Assembly: GCA_973895155.1 (NCBI GenBank)
Contig: OZ316892.1
Location: 12,586,001 to 12,650,000, forward strand
Reading direction: 5' to 3'
Length of the DNA stretch: 64,000 bases
Source of the DNA: Marsupella aquatica
Lineage: Eukaryota; Marchantiophyta
Part shown: in pieces, positions 58,483 through 64,000 of the stretch
How positions within the stretch are numbered: the stretch's first letter is position 1
Layout: each line of letters opens with the position of its first letter
The notes under the pieces: model-generated
Told to the model about the DNA's origin: nothing
Database searches by the model: none
Seen by the model: the letters and a program-made list of their open reading frames with translations, nothing else
Position numbers and translations under genes: made by a program

Positions 58483-59423
58483 CACTGCTCACCATAATTA
58501 GTGTTATGTCCAAATTAGTGTTAGTCACACTAATTTATGTTACCCTGATCCGAAAGCAATAGTAACACTAATTGTTGTCGGTTTTCAAATTATTACTTTT
58601 TGATTTTGTTTGAATGTTTTTGTTTAACATACAACCGAGAGCATCTGGAGATGAGAGCTCTGTAGTCGTGGAGGGCTAGAGCATCTATTAGGGATCTGAG
58701 GGCTCTGCAACATGTCCTCATGCAATCATTTTTGGAGGTTTTATTAACATCCAACAGTATAGCATTTGGAGGTGTGGAGAGCTCTGTAATGGTGGAGGGC
58801 TAAAGCATCTATTAAGGATCTTAGGGCTACACAAGAACAATGGAGGGCTCCGCAACATTTCCTCACGCAATCCCCTCTAGCATCAAGTAGCGGAGGCTCG
58901 AGCGGAGGCCTCCACAATGCAACTTTCTCTGATGCTAGCCAGATCAGCAACGATCAACAACAACCCAGATAGATTCCAATAGCAGCAGAGGTAGCAACAA
59001 CGACCCAAGCTAGCAACTTGAACTTCACAGCACGTGCAACTGTTCAGCAACGCAATAGCAACTCACGTTCAGCAGCACAATAGCAACAGCAATCAACTTG
59101 GCAGTAGGACTACAAGGATTGATTGAGCAATACTAACAACCGGGCAGCATCAATGTTAATCTGAATGAGAGTGACGATTGAATACCCTAACAAAAGAGCC
59201 TGTGATGAGAGGCCTGGTTGCCAAGAACACTTGAAGTCCCACCATTCTGGCACTGCCCGATACAAGTAGACAAGCCACATGAATTAGTGTTACGTAACAT
59301 TATTTGGCGCACGCGGAAATAATGTTTGCTTGGAATTAGTGTGACTAACACTGATTCACGAGTAGATCCTGAAAACAGACGCTCTCAAATTAGTGTTAGT
59401 CACACTAATTACGGTGAACAGTG
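58483..59423. mobile_element. 941-bp non-autonomous DNA transposon (CACTG-type TIRs, TA flanks)
   Basis: The left end CACTGCTCACCATAATTAGT and the reverse complement of the right end, CACTGTTCACCGTAATTAGT, differ at two of 20 positions. Both ends are flanked by TA (58481-58482 and 59424-59425). Subterminal regions carry many copies of attagtgtta and its inverse (for example aattagtgttagtcacacta near 58513 and 59386). This is the usual arrangement for transposase binding sites. The interior has two about 120-bp direct repeats (gagagctctgta.tggagg...gcatctatta.ggatct) and a cagcaaca-rich segment, but no transposase frame. TA duplication suggests Tc1/mariner; CACT termini with subterminal repeats would also suit a CACTA relative. 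Confidence 0.7.
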
Positions 59424-59785
59424 TAGAAATACTTGAGAATGTTACATGTTATCAACAGATTGTTTGGTTTCTCGAGTGAAAGTAAACCATTAATTGAGTG
59501 CTTAGCATTAGTTTTGAAGTAATCTATTCAAAATCTATATACAAACATTTTGTAACTTGTTCTTTGATTTATTTACTGACTTAAAGGCCTAGAAAGAAGA
59601 CATATGTGCTTCTACATGCTGTTCCTTCCCCACCCCTAATTGTGAGGAGAACCCCAAAGACACAAAGGTGATTCTGGGGAGATTCAGATGGACACTAACA
59701 AAACTAAAACAAACCATTCTTAAAGAACTGTGAACATATTGTAGGAATATTAGTCAAAGTTTGATTTGTGTCCATCATGTTTCTG
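59424..59785. other. Spacer, nothing recognised
   Basis: AT-rich unique sequence. Confidence 0.35.
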
Positions 59786-60100
59786 TCCATCCATCACATG
59801 TCTTTCTGTCCATCAAAGCACCTTGTCAAACCTTTTATTGTGAGTATAGACGAGTGTCTGTTCAATCCTTTCTTTCCTAATTGTGACTTTCATTGTAATA
59901 CTGGCCATTTAATTAAATGCCTTAAAGTCATCAAAGCACTCTGTCAAACCTTTTGCTGTGAGTCTATCCATCTTAGTACCTTCCTAAAGCTTTCTTTCCT
60001 GACTGTGACATACTTTGTAACATTGGCCATTTCAGTATCTCATCAAACCTTTCTTTCCTGGTTGCGACGCTTGTTGTTATATTGGCCACTCACTTAAAAA
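59786..60100. repeat. Diverged tandem array, about 90-130-bp unit, three copies
   Basis: Each copy has '(c)atcaaagcac(c/t)ttgtcaaaccttt', 'ctttctttcctaattgtgac' and 'ttgtaatattggccattt'. The 'ggccatt/ggccact' ends fall near 59902, 60023 and 60084. Apparent open frames follow from the repetition. Confidence 0.6.
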
Positions 60101-60174
60101 CCCCAGCCCAAGCACTTCACACATAGACATCATGTAAAATAGCTGAATTGTCAACCCTAAGTTATCCATTTTAG

Positions 60175-60560
60175 TCTTGCGTGTGCAGAGTCCTAGCGTT
60201 TCCAAACTTTTATGGCAAAAGGCTAATGGCCTCTTGCATGTGCAGAGTCCTAGAGTCCTTGAATTTCCTGTCCTCAACTGAACCACTTTGGTCCCTAGCA
60301 TATCAACTTTTATAGTAAAAGGCTAAAGGCTGTCTTGAATGTGCAGTCCTCGAGTTTCCATATTTATATAGTAAAAGGCTATGGGCTGACTTGCAGGGTC
60401 CTCAAGTTTCCAAACTTTTATACCCTAAGGCTAAGGGCTGTCTTACATGTACCAAAAGGCTAAGGGCTGTAATGCGGGGTCCTGCATTTTCAGACATTTT
60501 ACGGCAAAAGGCTATAAGGGCTGTCTTGCATGTGCAGAGTGGTTGAGTTTTTTCTTGCCC
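60175..60560. repeat. Diverged tandem array, about 60-80-bp unit, five to six copies
   Basis: Repeats of 'gtgcagagtcctagagtttcc', 'aaacttttatggcaaaaggc' and 'taagggctgtcttgcatgtg' fill this stretch with variable spacing. Confidence 0.65.
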
Positions 60561-60689
60561 TCAACTGGAACTGGTGTCATTCCAGCATAGACTAAGATTT
60601 TTATGCCTCAATCTCCTCCTTAATCAGGCCTGAAGGCATATGTGGTGGATACCTAGGGGTAAGGGCAAGAAATTTTGCAGCCCTTGAGG

Positions 60690-60940
60690 TTCTGAAAATT
60701 GAATAAAACTGGAGGAGGTTCAGGCAGCAATGCTCACAGAAATTCAGTTTATAGTTGGCAGATTTTGTGGAGAGTAGGAATCCAGTTCACAATCAGCATT
60801 GAAAATTGAATACAACTGGAGAAGGTTCACTAGCAGCAAAGTTCACACAGAAATCCAGTTCATACTTGGCAGATATTCTGGAGAATAGAAATCCAAATCA
60901 CAATCGGCAAAATGGCAGATTCTGTGGAGAATTAATATTC
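60690..60940. repeat. Tandem array, about 108-bp unit, two and a half copies
   Basis: 'gaaaattgaataaaactgga', 'ggaggttcaggcagcaatgc' and 'cagtttatagttggcagatt' at 60694 recur with changes at about 60801. A third partial copy (ggcagattctgtggagaatt) lies near 60912. Confidence 0.7.
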
Positions 60941-61805
60941 GCTTTTTTTCCCCAGTTGAGGAGTGCTGAATGCTGCAAAAGAAAGGGCTCTTGACATGCG
61001 AAGGAGTGCTAAGAGCCACATCAGAAAGAGCTCTTGACATGATTATAGAGGGTGACATGGCTGTAACAGAACTAAGCAAGACGGCCCTAGAGCATTTTGA
61101 ATGGAGTTGGTTCCTGCAAGGTCTCAACCACACACAGCTAATGGCACTTCAAATTTTGTGATGCCAGTCAAACAAGAGTAAGACGTCCACTGTGGGGTGT
61201 TGGAACGACGGCAGGGATTACGCATCGAGTGCCGAAGGGAACCAAAGCTCAATCGCATGTGCAGAGATTTCAGCTTGAAGGTCATCTTAGGTGCGATGTT
61301 CCTGTTCGTTTCCAAGTAGTGCCAAGTGTGACTTCAGAGCATATTACCTTCACTACTTTCAAGACATTAAATTCAAATTCTGAATGAAGCTCCGCTGGAG
61401 TAGATCATTCGTGTTGGACGTAACGAAATGTACTACACATCCACTTCCAAAAGGATATTATTGGATTGTATAGAATTATTGTGCCTAGCCACCTGGCGGT
61501 AAAGGCCACCAGCACGAGCAGACGTAGTTATGGAGATATCATTATTGAATGGCAATTCCGGGTCCCATTTAATTTTCGTCGAATTAGCTCATACAGAGAA
61601 GTAAAGCCAGAAATGCAAGCCGTAGGATTCAACACTACTTCACTAACTCTGGAAACGCTTCCATAATCGAATACAGACGCAAGTACACATTCAAATCCCC
61701 ACGAACTGGAGTACCGGGCTAGCAGCAAAGTGTCTTCTATACAGAGTTCGTAGAGATCCTGTACCCATCGCACTAAGCAGACATGAAAATGATCCTGCAA
61801 GAAGT
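60941..61805. other. 3' flank of Lhcb5, nothing recognised
   Basis: Presumably includes the Lhcb5 3' UTR. Short frames on both strands lack protein character. Confidence 0.4.
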
Positions 61806-63582
61806 TTACAAGGTAGGTACTCTCTCAGCTGATCCTTGGAGGACCGTCAAAAGGTTGTTTCCGAAAGGATCGCTCAGGTGAGCAGACAAATTCTCGACGG
61901 GACCCTCGCCGGTAACGTAGGCTTGGATAAAGAATCCAAGCATGGAGAACATGGCCAACCTTCCGTTCTTAATTTCCTTGACCTTCAAGAGGGCGAATGT
62001 GTCTGGGTCCTTGGCCAAACCAAGGGGATCGAAGGAGCCTCCTGGATGAAGTGGGTCCAAACCCTGCACCCAATCAATTGTACGCACAAGTGTCATCCAC
62101 TGAGCATTCCCAAAATAAATTAGCAGAATGAATTGACAATGCCCACAATCCAGGGAAGAATGCTGCAATGACGAGAAATGATGAGTCGGTCTAGAATAAA
62201 ATGCACTTGGTAAGGTCCAGTAATTGAAGGACGCCATAATTAGGAGCCAGTAAATGCTGTAAGCATGTTCCAGAGCGATACTCTCGGACAAACACAAGAC
62301 GAGTCTTTCCTATTCTTACAGTCCAAACAGCGTATCGAAGGTGACTGAAGCGAGATTCTGAATCAAATTGTCGACGCGAATAAAGGAACTTACCGATCCC
62401 AAAGGAGACTTGTTGGTCGATCTGTAGTACTCGGCTCCACCAACAAGGACCACTTCCGCAATGACTGCAACAGCTAGGTTGACCGGGATGGTGGCTCCAA
62501 AGTAGCTGATAGTGTTGCCATCCAAAAGCAGGGCTCCAGTCTGTCCACAAGCGAACACAAGAATTATATCGCTAAAACTTCAAATGCTGTGACCCGCCGA
62601 AGAGCAGAGAACTAGCAGATCGAACCATAGGAATGACAAAGGAGAAAAAAAGGCCAGCGGTACGATGCCCAAAACAGACTTCACACTTGGAACAGCTGAA
62701 ATGAAAAGGAATGGATGCTAGACACACAGTAAGAGGTATGAGTGCTCCGAATGCCAAGGCAAGCGGTAATATGCTCAAAGACAGGTCACGACATCACGAG
62801 CGCTACAGGCAAACAAAAGTCGTACAAACATACCTTGAACCAAACAGCCTCCGGGCCGCAGACGGCACCGAACTTGTTGAATGCCTCCGGGAGAACGAAG
62901 CCGGCAGCTCCGAGCATGGCCCACCTGGCGTGGATCAGCTCGTACGCTTGATACTTGTCAAAGTCAGAGGGCTTCTTCGACAAACCGAATGGATCGAATC
63001 CGTAGTCTCCGGGGACTTCACCGGTGAGGTAAGCTGGAACCTCGGACTTGTCGAGAAGGCCCTCCGGAAGATATATTCTACGGTCGGGACCTGCAAAGCC
63101 AGGGAAAATGAGCCCAGCGCAATAGCGAATGTTAGTAAATTGACACATAGCGAATGTTGGCAAATTGACAGTCTAGACAACAACCTTCCTGCCTTGCCAC
63201 TAAGTTCCTCACAGTACCGCATTTGAACAAACATCAACAGCTCTCTACCTCCTCCTCACATTGGTATGTACGCCCCTCTCACAATGAATCCTCCTTCTCA
63301 AATCTGCCACCTCGTCCGTCGAAACCTGAAGAATTTAGCTGACCCAGCCACATTACAGGAGCGTACAGCGACGACTGACTTACCATACCACTTCGCCAAC
63401 TCTTCATTGGCAGGGCTGGCGGACTTCTTCGGTGCTGGCTTCTTCTTCTTCTGCCCAAAGACAGCCACAGTCTGCACTCTCGAGACAGAGGAGCTGGCGA
63501 CGGAGGTCGGGGAAGCCGAAATGCTCCGCCCGAAAATCTCAGACCTGGCGAGAACTGAACTCGAAGCCGCCATCGCTGCCAT
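61806..63582 (-). CDS. LHCB5: Chlorophyll a/b-binding protein CP26 (Lhcb5)
   Basis: Four exons on the minus strand join in frame to 286 aa: 63582-63384, 63090-62834, 62540-62394 and 62063-61806, all GT-AG. Arabidopsis Lhcb5 is 280 aa. CP26 is a monomeric minor antenna of photosystem II in the thylakoid membrane; it links LHCII trimers to the core and aids photoprotection. The first about 45 residues are Ser/Ala-rich and end near [17 protein letters not shown], a chloroplast transit peptide and processing region. Then come [15 protein letters not shown], helix B with [13 protein letters not shown] and [34 protein letters not shown], and the helix C region with [12 protein letters not shown]. 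Helix A is [20 protein letters not shown], which supplies chlorophyll-ligating Glu and Asn. The C-terminus is [15 protein letters not shown]...RVPTL. VWFKTG and [11 protein letters not shown] favour Lhcb5 over Lhcb4 or Lhcb6. The start is the first of two close Met codons (MAAM). Confidence 0.97.
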
Positions 63583-64000
63583 CTTGATTCGTTCGTCCTT
63601 CCACAATACAATGCGATGTCACGTACCGAGGGAAGATCGAGGAAGCGAGCTCTTCTGCTGAGCTATTTGTTGGATGCGAGAGAGGAGAGGAGAGGAGAGG
63701 TGTTGCGAAATGGGGCCAAATGCTGGAAAAGGGCGGAGATCCTCCGCCATAGCCAAACCAGCCACTAGTACCGTACCCATATCCATACAGGGCCCCACTT
63801 TGCGCCATCGCGCAGAATTCGACTGTTATCTGACTCCTGATTTGCTGGAGGCACGCGCCAGAGGATTTCATGCAGACTGGGAGTGGGGGCGGAGTGAATG
63901 AGTGTAGTACGTCGCCAATCCATGGAACCTACCGTACTTCAGAATGGCTCAGAGCTCAGAAAGACGTTACAGTACTCTCTCTGGATGGCGCAGAGAATGA
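63583..64000 (-). promoter_or_regulatory. Promoter and 5' leader of Lhcb5 (partial)
   Basis: Sequence upstream of the CP26 start codon to the window edge. On the minus strand an ACGT-core element (TACGTGAC, plus-strand 63616-63623) lies about 40 bp before the ATG, probably within the leader. A (gagag)n tract lies at about 63678-63700. ACGT-core G-box-like motifs are frequent in light-responsive plant promoters, but this position makes function doubtful. No TATA box was assigned. Confidence 0.35.

Noticed and set aside
1-64000. CRISPR arrays, operons or bacterial-type defence systems
   Set aside because: The tandem arrays lack the constant repeat plus unique spacer pattern, and all genes are intron-bearing or plant-type nuclear genes.

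Overview
This is a nuclear genomic segment of a land plant. It carries a chlorophyll a/b-binding protein gene (Lhcb5/CP26), genes with many GT-AG introns of roughly 80-1700 bp, degenerate TTTAGGG-type telomere-like motifs and abundant non-coding repeats. It also encodes a START-type (animal-like) phosphatidylinositol transfer protein. I associate that family with seed-free plants rather than Arabidopsis, so a bryophyte (perhaps a moss) is my best guess. The species cannot be fixed from the sequence alone.

Seven protein-coding genes could be reconstructed; for the six with introns every exon joins in frame. In order they are: an intronless PITP-domain protein (+, 3160-4647); a CCDC25/NFACT-R protein (+, six exons, 8802-11258); an ERGIC3/Erv46 ER-Golgi cargo receptor (-, 13 exons, 13385-19023); a CLPTM1-family membrane protein (+, 12 exons, 28588-35711); the DNA mismatch repair ATPase MSH2 (-, 12 exons, 38756-45528); the mRNA decapping activator DCP1 (-, 8 exons, 49578-52970); and the photosystem II antenna protein CP26/Lhcb5 (-, 4 exons, 61806-63582). 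They are unrelated housekeeping and photosynthesis genes with no shared pathway. PITP, ERGIC3 and CLPTM1 all belong to lipid or secretory-membrane biology, but linkage of unrelated plant genes carries no functional weight.

The rest is repeat-rich. Short tandem arrays (units about 53-130 bp) lie at 1.32-1.76, 1.88-2.39, 5.69-6.11, 8.10-8.40, 27.69-28.13, 37.34-37.70, 45.90-46.83, 47.72-47.87, 53.44-54.0, 56.59-56.77, 59.79-60.1, 60.18-60.56 and 60.69-60.94 kb. A hierarchical array in which 64-bp subunits sit inside about 320-bp units lies at 19.68-20.57 kb. Two elements with terminal inverted repeats lie at 6.29-7.50 and 58.48-59.42 kb. A pair of 300-bp direct repeats 1.4 kb apart lies at 22.05-23.75 kb, and a G-rich block without genes at 25.05-26.66 kb. 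No intact transposase or reverse transcriptase was recognised.

The most interesting points are a phospho-FFAT-like motif (E-Y-F-S-A) in the long C-terminal tail of the plant PITP, the recurrence of a tandem array 0.4-0.8 kb upstream of all six genes whose upstream region is inside the window, the hierarchical array, the 941-bp TIR element and a GC-AG intron in MSH2.
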